Source of the DNA: Ctenosaura bakeri
Lineage: Eukaryota; Chordata; Lepidosauria; Squamata; Iguanidae
Length of the DNA stretch: 64,000 nt
NCBI GenBank assembly: GCA_948474755.1
Contig: CAOLHI010000614.1
Coordinates: forward strand, 372,001 to 436,000
Direction of reading: 5' to 3'
Shown: positions 13,606 through 24,753 of the stretch, piece by piece
Layout of the letters: each line of letters begins with the position of its first letter
Position numbering within the stretch: the stretch's first letter is position 1
Notes under the pieces: generated by a model
Told to the model about the DNA's origin: nothing
Seen by the model: the letters and a program-made list of their open reading frames with translations, nothing else
Database searches by the model: none
Program-made: the position numbers and the translations under genes

Positions 13606-15084
13606 TTTTGCCTGTTTTCTTGAAATATTGCCAAGTGTTGTCTCTCATTCCAAGACCTCATCTAAAGCTCAGGCAAAGATTATCCTATAAGAATTTGAAG
13701 TGGAGGGCAAACAATTGTTCAGGTGCTATTCCTGAGTTCATCACTTTTTGACATTCGTTGTCATATGTGATATGGCTGTGACTCCCAAACTAGGAGCAAT
13801 CCTATATGAACAAGGGAATTATACTTCCAGGGAATCAGTTGCCCATTTGATACTGTAATATATAAAAATCACTGGGCATAATCCAGTGGTGTATATCTAT
13901 TGAGTCCTACTGCATCCTCAATGCCTGGCAATTCCCTTTCCCTCTCAGACCTCCCCCTTCTGCACCTCAAAAACTGCCCTGGAAAATGGAGCAGGTTTTT
14001 GCCCATGGAGGCCTGTAGTGAGGAGGGGAAGAGAATCATAATTCTGCTAGTGCTGGATTATGCTTTCCGCCATTGGATTGTGGCCTTAGATCCTACTCAC
14101 TAGCCCATTGTTATGGAACTCAATGCCTTCACACAAGCAGCCATACTAACGCTTAAATTACTATTTTTTAAAATGAGAAACAGTATATTTTTCTTAAATA
14201 AATGAATAAATAAGCAGTACAATGATCTTTTAAATGGACAAAATGGTTACTAAAGCATGTGTTGTGCATTTATAAGTAAGTCTGTTTATTCAAGTATTGT
14301 GCTGCAGATAGATGGCAGACACCTTGCTATCTAATGGGGCCAATAAAATCTTAAGAAATTAGTCTAAGCACATGCCAAAAAGTAACGGACACAATGTCCT
14401 TTATCTTTTGGTACATCCTGAACACAAGGCAAATGTAGAATGTCAAAGCCAGCCCTGCAACTTCACAAAGCTCTACTTCCTTGAGAGAAAGGAAGTCACA
14501 AATAGAAGCCAATATGCATCTCTTCCCATGTTTTCAGTGCTTATACTCCGAAGTATTTCCATTCTTACTTCTACAGTCAAGCTGTGAAAATCTGCAGAAG
14601 CATGAAAGACTCCGTGCAAATTAATCCTTCTGGTAAAGCAGATTTGAAAAATAAAAATAAGCTAAAATAAAGATACTGTTCCTACGCTACCAAACAACAC
14701 TTGATAAAACCTTAAATAACATTTACATATATATTATATTTCAAAATACTATATTAAGCCTGAACTGGGGTTATATTTTATTGGAGTTTCCAAATAAATT
14801 AAAGCCATTCATCATTAAAAAAAATAAATCTGTTCTAATATATCTCATTAACTTTGCATCCAAATGCAGGCAAGTTATACTGCCTATTCCAGCAAGGTCT
14901 AAAGACCCACGCAGCCAGAAATCAGCTATAAGAAATTATTGGTTTCAACTTCGTGGCATGCTGATCTTTTTTTAAAATGGAATTTGAAACATTGTGGATG
15001 CTGCACTGATGAATGGGAGCGGAGACGAGGCCGACAAGTCAAAGCTAGGAAAATGGGAAAGGGGAGTTCACACATTAAGATGAA

Positions 15085-15230
15085 AGGAGGTGTCAGATTT
15101 AAAAGCAGTGCTGTCAGCGGATTAATGATCTCTAAAACTTTGATTATTCTGGCATTTTGCTGATTAATTGGGTTATTTAAATATAATTAAATTAATTCAA
15201 TTTTTGCAAACTTAATAAAAGTGGCTTTTT
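15085..15230. other. Candidate conserved non-coding block (homeodomain-like TAAT sites)
   Basis: A repeat-free stretch with several TAAT/ATTA cores (GCGGATTAATGATCTC, GCTGATTAATTGGGTTATTT, TAATTAAATTAATTC). This composition is common in developmental enhancers. Conservation itself cannot be judged from one sequence. Confidence 0.25.
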
Positions 15231-15483
15231 TGGAGTGGGTATCCTGCAAGGAGGGAGCTGACATGTTCCAAGATGAAATCCATTCCATTCAGTGACAGAA
15301 GTGCCACTTCTGGAGAAATTATGGTCACGGCAACACACTACAGCCAAACTGTGTCAGAAAATAAACAAGTACAAAGCCTAACAATGCCATCAGATCCAGA
15401 TTTTAAAGCCAATGGCTAAAATCCAGTTGTTAGTCCCAACTAGAGTAGGTCCATTAAATCTATGCGCATTTGATAAAAGTCAA

Positions 15484-15600
15484 GCCATTTCTGCACTAGA
15501 CTGTTATAGTGCTATTCCACTTTCAACATCCCCTGGAATTGTGGGGCTTGCAGTTTAGGGAGCAGCCAGATTTCATTGGCTCAGTGTTGGAATTTTGGCC
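15484..15600. mobile_element. Short palindromic DNA element, left half
   Basis: GCCATTTCTGCACTAGACTG, TTATAGTGCTATTCCACTTT and TTTAGGGAGCAGCC are the left-arm blocks. The right arm is absent apart from a terminal GGAATTTTGGCC. Confidence 0.7.
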
Positions 15601-15750
15601 AGTGAGACTGGTTTCACCTGAAGTCTGTCAAGATCAGCTACCTGTAGTTCTTAAACCTACAACAAAATGAAAGACTTGGGATTGGAAATGTTATGCTGTT
15701 AAAATTTAAAAAAAAAATCATATCAGAAAAACAGTCTTCTAAGCCTGCGT

Positions 15751-15938
15751 CCAAGAGCCTTGTGGTGCCTTAAAATCTGGCTTGTTTTCCAGGGCATAAG
15801 CTTCTGTGCACTTCATCCCAAGCGATCAGATGCAATATTATCTAATGAAGTGGGTTGCATTCAGCCAGTTGAGATTTCTAGTCTTTAAGGGGCCAAAGGA
15901 CTGTTTTTGCTGGAACAGACTAACACCCATCTCCGTGG
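15751..15938. mobile_element. Amniote dispersed repeat with internal palindrome
   Basis: The arms CCAAGAGCCTTGTGGTGCCT and TAGTCTTTAAGGGGCCAAAG flank GGCATAAGCTTCTGTGCACT...AATGAAGTGGGTTGC, ending TGGAACAGACTAACACCCAT. This order is that of a short repeat common in reptile genomes. I cannot name the superfamily with certainty. Confidence 0.6.
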
Positions 15939-16294
15939 AAATAAAGAAGAATAAAACCAAGTCAGTGCAAATTGATCCCATTTTTAAATAACTTCTGTGA
16001 GTCTTAGAGTCCTGAATTCTGCATCTGGTGTCATGTTTGGTTCCTTCAAAGTGAAACAGCAGAATAATGCAGATAACATTGGCTGGAGCAGTGAAATCCA
16101 ATCAAGGGAATAACCTGATAGCTTTAGGAACAGCCTTACATTTCCATTTTTATTCACATTAATAACATTTAGTTAGTTATATTAAAGACACTGCCATCTA
16201 TTGTTAGCTTTTGTCAATATGGCAAAAGTAAATATGCTTTGCTTCCATGAGAAAGCATTTTATTTCTATGCAATAATATTGACTGAGGAATTAC

Positions 16295-16354
16295 CTGCGT
16301 AATCTGTTCTTGCATAATGTCCATCTTCTGACTTCGTAGTGGTAGTCGTGTTAT
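16295..16354 (-). CDS. TMEFF2: TMEFF2 short linker exon between follistatin 2 and EGF modules
   Basis: This 60-nt exon is too short for ORF calling but has clean splice sites on the minus strand: acceptor GGTGTTTTTCAG before it and donor GTAATT after it. Joined to the exon at 23095-23243 it completes the split Asp codon and reads NTTTTTKSEDGHYARTDYA, then one base of the next codon. This is the threonine-rich linker between the second follistatin module and the juxtamembrane EGF module of TMEFF2. Phase in (two bases of a split codon) and phase out (one base) agree with its partner. The intron between the two exons is 6740 nt. The next exon, encoding the EGF module, was not found between 1 and 16294 and presumably lies beyond the window. 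Confidence 0.93.
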
Positions 16355-17880
16355 CTGAAAAACACCAATACATTTTACTCGTTACGTTTCAATAATGATA
16401 TCCCCTTGCTCTGGTAAATTGTTCTCCTGCATTTCATGTCAGTGCTGCCTGAAATCAGCAGTACACTAACACTGAAACATAGGAAAAAGAGTACTATATC
16501 CTTGCCTGCTTCTCCATGAAAACAAGTCCAAACACTTCAGCAAAGTTTCTGTAGCACACAGAAAGACTCATGGTACAAGCCAGGATTGGTGATATAGTCC
16601 TCAGATCTACTGGAAGACTGCATTTTTTGAATTCATCCTCATGTTACACTTGACCTGAATATGCAAGGGTGGCAAAATATGGAGTTGTGTTTTTTTAAAC
16701 ATTGTTCAGTGCAAAGTCAATGCAAAATGTGCTTGTTCAGTACAAAATCTTCTATCTGCATATCTGAGGTAGAACATGAGGGCAGAGTCTAACATGCTCT
16801 GCTGAACATCTGGGATGGCTAAATCTTCCTGGTTTCTCCGTGGAAACACTTCGCTTAGTTATAATGGAAGAGACTCCACAGAAATAATCCTTTCCACAGA
16901 GACAGCTATCTGTTTGTTTGAATGATTAATGAAAGGCAAAATAATGTGTTAGGATCAAACATGTCATAAACTGATACATTCATTTTAAAGAAATGCAATG
17001 ACAAAACTGTCAAATTATATGTTCATGTTTCTATGTAATAAGAAGAACTGATATTTCAACATTCATGGCCCTTACATGAAAACAGTTTCAAGAATTATAT
17101 AAAACATTTAATAAACACAAAGCATTTAACATGGAGGTTTGGAAGAAATGGTTGTCTCTCTGTTTCAGAAACTGTAGCAGGGAATACTTTAGCTCAGAAA
17201 AATATTTTAAAATTAACTTGGTTAGTTTTAAAATGTTCATTATTCAATGTATAGCACATTACTTTTTGATAATACGTTACATTTAGTTATTATTTTCTCT
17301 TTAAAACACATTTTAAAAATCTGAAAATACCCCCAAATAAATTCTCAGTTTGGGAACTAATATGTCACGATTACTTATTTTACAAACTAAATGTCGTTAT
17401 GCCCCTGCTAATCAAAAGCAACATGTTGTAGGCAAAGTTGTTACTTGTAACATGTTACCTCTAAACTCTTAAAAAACCATTACGACTTCTAGCTTCTTCA
17501 GCTGCAGTTGAAATCATAGAATCATAGAATATAGTTTAAATATCCCCAAATATCCCCAAATAACTTTCATAAGAGAAAAGAGAAAATGGTAATAGAAATC
17601 AGCTAAAAAACACTTGCATCAGCACCTGCAAGCCTCTGCTCCGAAACTTGCAGTCATTCCCTGGTCTAATGAACTGAACTGAAGCGTTTCTCAGTGACGA
17701 AAATCCAAATTTTTAAGAACAGCCAAGTGAACCAGGAGTTCACTGAGTTAAAAGGACTTCTCAAACGTTTGTCCAAAGCACAACTGGACATTGAAAAGAA
17801 AAATAGGAGGGCACCTGGACAATTGTCTTTTTTTCAAGAACAGAGCATCTGTTTCTGGGATTAACAATCTACAATAGATC

Positions 17881-18100
17881 GTTGTTGTTATATGCCAGCA
17901 GGTTGACTCAAAACTCATGGCCAGTTCACTATGGGTTTTCTTGGCAAGATTTCCTCAGAGGGGGTTTGCTGTTGCTGTCCTCTAAGGATAAGAGACCGAG
18001 ACTTGCCCAAGGTCAGTGGGTTTCCATGGCTGAGTGGGGATCTGAACCCTGGTCTCACAGATTCATAGTTCAGCAATTGAACCACTACATCATGCTGGGG
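17881..18100 (-). mobile_element. tRNA-derived SINE (Sauria-type), near full length
   Basis: Reverse-complement copy with the (ACA)n-type tail at the left (GTTGTTGTTA), the block TTTTCTTGGCAAGATTTC, CTTGCCCAAGGTCA, and the tRNA-like head ending CCACTACATCATGCTGG. Confidence 0.82.
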
Positions 18101-18895
18101 AAAACAAACACACCAGCAGTCATATAAGCTCTAGCATAGGCAGCATATGTGATGCTTCAGACTGTGTTGTTATCTACACACATTCATTCAGGAGTAAGTT
18201 CCACTGAGGTCAAAGTGGCTTATTTCTTCATAGATATGCATAGCATTGCGCTAGAACGCTGAGACTCTTCTACAGAGAAAGTATGAATATATTCTTTTTG
18301 CTTCTGGTGGCTTCAGTTCATACAACATTCACATTATATATTGACCAAAGTAAAGTGAAGTGAAGCAAAAGCATGACATACAAACAAATGTGCATCCAGA
18401 TCTTGTATTCAGAATGAATGATTTGTGCATTCACACACTTAGCATCATTCCTTGGGTACTGATGTTTCAGGTTTTGTTTCTTAATAATTCCATTAGCCCA
18501 GGGCAAAACACTTGAGAACTGGGGAAAAGTGAAGATCATTGCGTTTGGTGAGCACTACTAGCAAATGGGAGATCAGGAACTATAGCTTTGATCGAGGAGC
18601 AGTTCAGGGCACCTAAGGCAAAAGTTATCCACTTCTAATATGTTGTTTTCCAACTGAATGAGATCTCCTACACAACAAAGATTGAAACTGCTTAGAGATA
18701 TGCTCCCCATGTGCCTTCCATGGCTGGCATCCAGCGTCTATCACCAGGCAATGCACGTGCTATACAGAGAACAGCTGACACAATCAGCTTTGATACTGCC
18801 AATCATCTGTTGGATTCCAACAGGTGGAACTATCAACTCTAACAGCTTCCTGGGGTGGGATGGGGGGAAATGTATCCTGATACCACCCCTCCATG

Positions 18896-19075
18896 AACCA
18901 GCATGGTGTAGTGGTTTGAGCATTGGACTAGAATCCTAGAGACCAGGGTTCGATTCCCCATTCAGCCATGGAAACCTACTGGGTGACCTTGGGCGTGTCA
19001 CTCTCAGCCCCCAGAAAATCATGATAGACTCACCATCCATAAATTGGAAGTGAATTGAAGGCACACAACAACAAA
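18896..19075 (+). mobile_element. tRNA-derived SINE (Sauria-type), plus orientation
   Basis: It starts CCAGCATGGTGTAGTGGTTT with a recognisable A box and has GGTTCGATTCC as B box of the RNA polymerase III promoter. It continues with CTGGGTGACCTTGGGC and ends with GCACACAACAACAA, the ACA-type tail. Confidence 0.87.
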
Positions 19076-21280
19076 CCACTACCCCAAGATTTGTATCCTA
19101 GTGCTACCATGTCATTGAATTGTTGTCAGGTTGCTGATTTTCAGCAGTGTTGTGGCAAAAAGCTGTAGTTCCCTGGAAGCACAAGATGTCTGGGGAATGC
19201 ATGCTGACTGAGTTTTAAGCATGATGTGTGTTGGCAGCCTTGGGATTAAGGTCTCACCCATCTCTCTTCAGGCTGGTGACTGTTAAAGCTGACAGTGCCA
19301 CCCAATGCCTAGAGTTTCAGCCTTGGGAGAAAAGATAGAATAGAAATAAAGTGAGTGATTGACGGGGATGGAATCAGGCTTCTAGTAGGCTTCTGAGACG
19401 ATAATTCTTTTTTTTTTTTTTAAAGTCCAAGCACCTCAGACATAATGATTTCAAAGAAAATTGTGTGTGTGTGTATGTGTGTGGTGCTGCATCACAGAAA
19501 TTCAGCAGAGGGGTGACATATTTGACAGGGAGCTCCAAGAAAAAAATGGTGGCGGTAGTGGTGGACAATCGTGTAGGGACAGGGGGGTCATGGGGGCAGT
19601 TTGCCCCGGGTGGCAATGTTTCTTGGGCATCCCAGCCTGTAGCCATGCCCCCACACACCCTGGCCATGCTCCTGTGCACCTGGGCCACCCCCCCCACACC
19701 ATGTCCATGCCCCCCACAGTGTCCACGGCCCCATGCCGTAGCCCCGCTCCCCTCCTGCCCCCCCTCCACATACTTCAAGCTCTGCCACTGGTGGTGGGGA
19801 ACTCCACATGCAGCCTCTAGCTTCTGTGTTGCCAGCCCCTGGATTAATGTCTTACCATCTCTTCAGGCTGGCTGTCAAAGCAGACAGTGTCATTCATCTA
19901 ACTGGTGGGGAGGTGCTTTTGTAGCTACTACCTGACTGAGCTATGGATCAGGCCTTAATGCAAGCTAGCTTCGCTTTTTAGATGGCACACTTTGAAATGC
20001 TTGCTGGCTTACAGTTTTCGAATGGAACTTTTTCTAGGAAAACTGGGAGGGTGAGGTCCAGAAATTTGGGGGTGGTGTTGGAAGACTGTGGAGAAATGGG
20101 GTGAAGGTGGAGGTACAGCTGTGGATTTCCACTATGTTCTTCCATTGTGCATGCATCTGAGCAAGTCTGTGGCACTGTTAAAAAAACAATGGCAACTCTT
20201 TTGATGAAGAATCAATCCACTTGATGTAACAAAGGCAACACAGTGGCTGTCCAGCTACAAAAAGTGGGTTCTGCTGCTTCCAATAAAGGGGAAACTATCA
20301 TTAAAATGTATGTGTGCACGCATGTGTGAGAGTGGGAGGTGGGTGGGAGGGACTACCACTTGGTTTGCTGAGAAAACCTCTGACTTCATACATTTTTGAT
20401 CTTCACATTGAGGTGAGGTAGTTTGGGGCCTGGAGATATTTGAGGAGTGGCAACATACAAATTAAATCTATAAATGAAGAAACAATAAATGAAATACAAT
20501 GTACACTAGAGAGAAGCATAAAAATCTTTATGGGTGAAGTCACTTTCAGCCTTGTAATTTCATTCAGGTGAACAGCCAGATTCCACGCGTTTCCAGTCAA
20601 TTACTCAAGTACTTAGAGTTGCGAGGTCTTGGGGCCAGGCCCTGAGCATCCAGTTCCCAGGGAAAGGGAGAGGAATCTCAGGGTGAGAGTGCTGTCTTGA
20701 AAACTGTGTGTATCTATAGTTTCCTTATTGCTTAGACTTCATGCTTTTTATTTGAATGGCATTCTCTGTGCAACTGTGATCGATGCTAAAGGAATCATGC
20801 TTGATGACATAACTTGGGCCGTCTCATGTAACATCACAGTCGTAGTGCCACCAGGGCCCACTCTCTCTGACATCACTAGATTTTAGGTTTTGGCCCTGAA
20901 ATTCTAGGGCTAAGGATTGTCCTGATGTGGTAAGCCTACAAGTAGGACATAACATCTGGACAGTCAGGAAGTATCTAGGAAAGAAAGGGAAGCAGGCTAC
21001 ATCTTTTCTCTTCAGTACTGGGTCCCTAACCCATGAAGACCCTGGAACCAGCCTTTTTTCTCTTTACTATGTTGTTAAAATGACCTCCTGTGAATGGGGG
21101 TGCAAAATGTGGGGAGTGGAGCTTTCTAAAGATCAGCACTCGGTATTTATTTATTTTATTTATTAAAATATTTATATTCTGCCCTATATCCAAAGATTTC
21201 AGGATGACATAAAACAAAATCAATGTAAATAATTTAAAATCAATTAAAATGTAAAATAGTAAAAGAACATGTATAGTTTA

Positions 21281-21485
21281 AGGGCCTTTCCGCATTATAC
21301 TGTTATAGTGCTATTATTCCAGTTTTAACATCCTGGGGAATTCTGGGGTTTGTAGTTTCCTGAGGCCCAAGAGCTCTCTGGTGGAGAATTCTAAAAGCCC
21401 CTCCCTAAACTACAAACCCCAGGATTCCATAGGAGGTTGAAAGTGGAATAGCAGCACTATATCAGTGTAGTGTGGAAATGTCCTA
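21281..21485. mobile_element. Short palindromic DNA element, complete copy
   Basis: This is the best full-length copy, about 205 bp. Arms GGGCCTTTCCGCATTATACT...GGGTTTGTAGTTTCC and CTACAAACCCCAGGATTCC...GTGTGGAAATGTCC are inverted. It is flanked by TAA on both sides if the right end is placed at TCC. It sits inside the LINE-like repeat at 21143-22080. Confidence 0.87.
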
Positions 21486-21513
21486 AAACAAATTAGCTAT
21501 GAAATTAAAACAA

Positions 21514-21693
21514 GGACCATTTCCTCACTACACTGTTATAGTGCCATTATTCCACTTTCAACATCCTATAGAATCTTGGGAATTGCACTTTAGGGTGGGA
21601 CATTTTTGGCCTCAGTAAACTACCAAGCCCAGAATTCCACAGGATGTTGAAAGTGGAATAATAACACTATAAGAGTGTAGTACCAACATGGCC
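21514..21693. mobile_element. Short palindromic DNA element, complete copy
   Basis: Arms GGACCATTTCCTCACTACAC and the inverted AGAGTGTAGTACCAACATGG; central blocks TCAACATCCTATAGAATC and GAATTCCACAGGATGTTGAA. It lies only 28 bp from the previous copy, inside the same host repeat. Confidence 0.85.
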
Positions 21694-22432
21694 AAGACAA
21701 AATGGAATAAACCATGTACAAACTCATTAAAGTCATTAGACCACAAAAACTTTAATAATGACCTGTGTTAACTTATTGCTGAAATTAAACCACCATAGGT
21801 ACCAAGTTGTCCTCTAAAGGAAAGGCATTCCACAACTGGGATGCCATAGCAGAAAAGAACAATCCTTACTCTCACTGGTGCATTGTTTTGCTCCTACTTG
21901 TGGGACACAAAAAGGGCCTTCCAGCAGATCTCAGTCTGTGGGCAAGCATATATCAGGAGAGGTGCTTCTTCAAGTATAGAGGTCCTGATCCATTTAGAAC
22001 TTTAAAGGTTGTTACCAGCACCATGAATTGGAACCAGCAGTGTGTGGCAGCCAGTACAGTTCCTTTAAGGCCAGTGCTACCTTAATCTTTATTTCCTTTA
22101 ATTTATTTGATATATTTATTTTATAAGTGAATATTTTACCCACACACACATTAATTACATGGCCCCTACATGATATCCTGGTCAACAATCGAGGTGCTGT
22201 GCTTTGTACTAGATATGCAATTTCAGAAGTCTTAGGGTTGGAAACTGGAGTACATTTTACAAACTTAAGGCATCTTCTTCATCTTCAAGCTGCACTGACA
22301 AAGCATATGGCCATCACAGCAAAAGGCTAGGAGGCCCTTCTGTGGAAAAACAGTGGCCATAAGCAGCACAGAGAACCTCATTTGTTTTAATTTGGACCAA
22401 AGTATGTGAGAATGGGTGTACACTGGGGCTAT

Positions 22433-22898
22433 GGCCCTTTCCGCATGTGGGGGGGGGATGCCCGATAACGGAGTTTACCAGCTTTGTTTTCTGGCCGGTA
22501 GAGTCCGTCGCCACGAGGAGCAGCACAAGTTCGCTGCTCCGCAGTCCTCCGGCGTCCCAAATGGCGGATTCCGGTTGGTGGAGGCTCTCCACCAACTGGA
22601 GAAGCTCGCCAGCTGAAAGCCTGTCCCCGAAAGATCTACAGGCACACACTTGCGTGTGCCTGCGAATCTGCTCCAGAGCCAGGTGACGGAGCTACACAGC
22701 TTCGCTCGCTCTGTGCTTTTCAAAAACCTCAAAAAAGAGGTTTTTAAAAACCATGTTGCGCAACCAGTTCTAGTCACGCAGAACCGGACTGAGGTGTGGA
22801 TCTACAGAATGTAGTCCACCTCAGTCCACTCTACGGTGTAGAAGACCTCCGTTGGAGGTCGCTCTGCACCATTTTAAATTCCCAGTGCAGAAATGGCC
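22433..22898. mobile_element. GC-rich palindromic DNA element (family B), complete
   Basis: It is 466 bp, begins GGCCCTTTCCGCAT, ends GTGCAGAAATGGCC and is flanked by TAT on both sides (22430-22432, 22899-22901). Internal blocks shared with 42895-43333 and 47881-48317 include GGAGGCTCTCCACCAACTGG and GAAGCTCGCCAGC, and there are several nested hairpins (for example CACACTTGCGTGTG and AAAACCTC...GAGGTTTT). It has no coding capacity. Overlapping short ORFs come from its GC-rich, palindromic composition. Confidence 0.85.
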
Positions 22899-23094
22899 TA
22901 TGTTTACAATAGACGCCAACCACCCTTGATTTTGTACTACATATACTAGAAATGTATTTGCCAATGTGAGCAGCACTTAATAATGAACTGGTCCCCCCTC
23001 AACCCTTACTGCTTTGCTCTTCTTCTCTCATCCACATAAAAATAAAGCAAAAGTGTAGAGCATTCTTTGAAATGGATTTTGTTGGAAGCATTAC

Positions 23095-23243
23095 CTTGAC
23101 ATCGGCCCAAAGACATGACTTCAATTTTCTCCTGTTTCTGGCATGACGCTTCTTTGATCTGACATGCATTATCATAAGATTTCCCATCGGAAGCACAGAG
23201 GGGATTGAAGTTGGTTTGAGAACAGTCAATGTTGCACACGCAC
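23095..23243 (-). CDS. TMEFF2: TMEFF2 internal exon: second follistatin/Kazal-like module
   Basis: This 149-nt exon encodes 49 complete codons, starting CVCNIDCSQTNFNPLCASDG and ending SLGRCQ. The cysteine spacing is that of a Kazal/follistatin module, and the residues match vertebrate TMEFF2 rather than its paralogue TMEFF1, whose equivalent module differs at many positions. On the minus strand the exon follows a pyrimidine-rich tract ending TTGTTTCAG and is followed by the donor GTAATG. It begins with the last base of a split codon (Trp in TMEFF2) and ends with the first base of a split Asp codon, completed exactly by the exon at 16295-16354. TMEFF2 is a type I membrane protein; its extracellular part carries two follistatin modules and one EGF module. 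No frame break or unusual residue is seen. The neighbouring upstream exon was not found in the window. Confidence 0.96.
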
Positions 23244-23803
23244 CTGAAACAATAAAAAAGGGGGCTAATGTTAAAATAAAATAGCACCACTAATGAATAA
23301 TACAAGAAAGCCCAACCAGGCTTTCATACTTAAGAATAAACTGTAAAAAACAGCAAGTCAAAAGAATACGCTTGATATTTTGCCATGGGTTCTCAATTAG
23401 AATGGAATAAAATAAAAGCAAGGGCTCTTGGGGGTGGCACAGCTTGCATGCCTGCATAAGAGTGATATCCTGGAAACAATAAAGCAGAAAGAACTACAAA
23501 TAGTCTATGAATTAAGAGCCTGAGCTGCAAAGCAGGAAGTCTTCAATTCAATACCAACTGGGGAGAAGATCTTTCAGGTGGTGGCACCTCAATTATGGAA
23601 TTCTTTCCTTATGGAGACTTGCCTGTCACCCACTCTGTTACCTTTCAACAGTAGACAAATACCCATGTTCTAACTCACAGAACTGGTGTTTATTTATAGT
23701 TTCCTAAATACTCATTGGATCTCTCAGGCTATATTTACTGTACAGTTTTTATCACACAGATGTTGAGTGAAGCCAAGTGAACACCCTGCTTTACTAGTGA
23801 GCT

Positions 23804-24491
23804 AGAGGTGGGACAAAGACTGGAGCAACAATAGCAGAAAACTCAGAGCAAGTCTGATGGAACACAGGCTAAAGCTCAAATCTGTAATCAAATACATACT
23901 ACGGTGTACAAAATTTAGAAAGTTAATGTTCAATTGAAGACGGAATTATATTTGTTGGGATTAGTACAAGATCAACTGGAGAAGAAGTACGGCAAGATAT
24001 TATGATATGTGACCACCACAGCAAGACTGTTACATGCACAGAAGTGGAAGAATACAGTAATTCCAATGAAAGAGGACTGGCTGATAAAATTAATAAACCT
24101 AGCTGAAATGAATGAATTGAAAATATTGACAAGAGAAAAATCAGTAGTGACCTTTAAAAAAAAAAACCTGGGAAACTTTAATAGCTTTGTTGCAAGAAAA
24201 TGAGTACAACATGCTGACTGTAGGTTTCGATTTTTAGAATTTTTTTGAAAAGTAGTAGTTGAATAGTATTTGTAAATAGAGAAGTTATTTTATATAATTG
24301 GATACAATCTGTGTTGGGAAAACTAGAAACCAATGAGGATCTCTTTCTTAGCACTTTTTACTATTTTTTTACTGTCTGTATTTACTCTTAGCACTTCCTC
24401 CCTTTTGTTTTTCTTGTTTGTAATTTGTTGTTCCTTTTTCTGTTTTATCTGTATGTACTTTGAAAATGTTTAATAAAACATGCTTTAAAAA
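23804..24491 (+). mobile_element. 5'-truncated L1 LINE: ORF2 C-terminus and 3' UTR
   Basis: A frame from about 23935 gives ELYLLGLVQDQLEKKYGKIL, an in-frame stop, then YVTTTARLLHAQKWKN and EDWLIKL, the C-terminal signature of vertebrate L1 ORF2. A 3' UTR with AATAAA (24472-24477) and a short A run follows. It is antisense to TMEFF2. The first 175 bp occur again exactly at 24579-24753. Confidence 0.78.
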
Positions 24492-24578
24492 TCAATCAGT
24501 CTACCAAATAATATTTGTGTATATGGATTATATTCTGAGAGCCATTTGTCTGCAAATCAGTATACAAACACAGCAAGC

Positions 24579-24753
24579 AGAGGTGGGACAAAGACTGGAG
24601 CAACAATAGCAGAAAACTCAGAGCAAGTCTGATGGAACACAGGCTAAAGCTCAAATCTGTAATCAAATACATACTACGGTGTACAAAATTTAGAAAGTTA
24701 ATGTTCAATTGAAGACGGAATTATATTTGTTGGGATTAGTACAAGATCAACTG
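24579..24753 (+). repeat. Exact second copy of 23804-23978 (175 bp)
   Basis: All 175 bases agree with 23804-23978 by direct reading, from AGAGGTGGGACAAAG to AAGATCAACTG. The sequences on either side differ. The copy stops in the middle of the L1 ORF2-like sequence. Confidence 0.9.

Larger units (their letters stand above)
1..16294 (-). other. TMEFF2: TMEFF2 downstream intron, extending beyond the window
   Basis: This is the intron 3' of the 60-nt exon on the minus strand; its donor is at 16293-16294 and its acceptor is outside the window. It carries an LTR fragment (1-182), a SINE, a solo LTR (2809-3720) and scattered short palindromic DNA elements. Long stretches without any recognised element are about 300-1530, 1710-2800, 3730-5580, 5780-8240, 8410-10300, 11080-13410 and 13610-15480. 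Two of these contain candidate conserved non-coding blocks, listed separately. Confidence 0.75.
21143..22080. mobile_element. LINE-like (CR1/L2 type) dispersed repeat, interrupted by two short DNA elements
   Basis: The left part (TTATATTCTGCCCTATATCC, then AAAATCAATTAAAATG) and the right part (GGCATTCCACAACTGGGATGCC, then TCCTGATCCATTTAGAACTT and TGAATTGGAACCAGCAGTG) together follow the order of a repeat I associate with squamate genomes. Palindromic elements at 21281-21485 and 21514-21693 split it. Family assignment is from memory of its general form and is tentative. Confidence 0.5.
16355..23094 (-). other. TMEFF2: TMEFF2 intron between the two identified exons
   Basis: The intron has a GT donor at 23093-23094 and an AG acceptor at 16355-16356, read on the minus strand. 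It holds two tRNA-derived SINEs (17881-18100 and 18896-19075), a C-rich low-complexity patch near 19660-19770, a LINE-like repeat carrying two palindromic elements (21143-22080) and a GC-rich palindromic element (22433-22898). Between 16400 and 17880, 20000 and 21140, and 22900 and 23090 I see no gene or recognisable element, only A+T-rich intron sequence. Confidence 0.9.

Noticed and set aside
18896..18960. Possible tRNA gene (A and B box present)
   Set aside because: The boxes belong to the head of a SINE. No cloverleaf with paired acceptor stem is formed and the SINE body follows.
19374..19935. Several overlapping Pro/His/Gly-rich ORFs on both strands
   Set aside because: These come from the C-rich low-complexity patch and a (GT)n run and have no domain content.
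22314..22777. Cluster of overlapping ORFs on both strands
   Set aside because: They fall within the GC-rich palindromic element at 22433-22898. Similar false ORFs appear over its copies near 43.1 and 47.9 kb.
23804..24753. Interpretation of the 175-bp repeat as an L1 target-site duplication
   Set aside because: The L1 ORF2-like frame continues across the right edge of the first copy, so that edge is not an insertion boundary.
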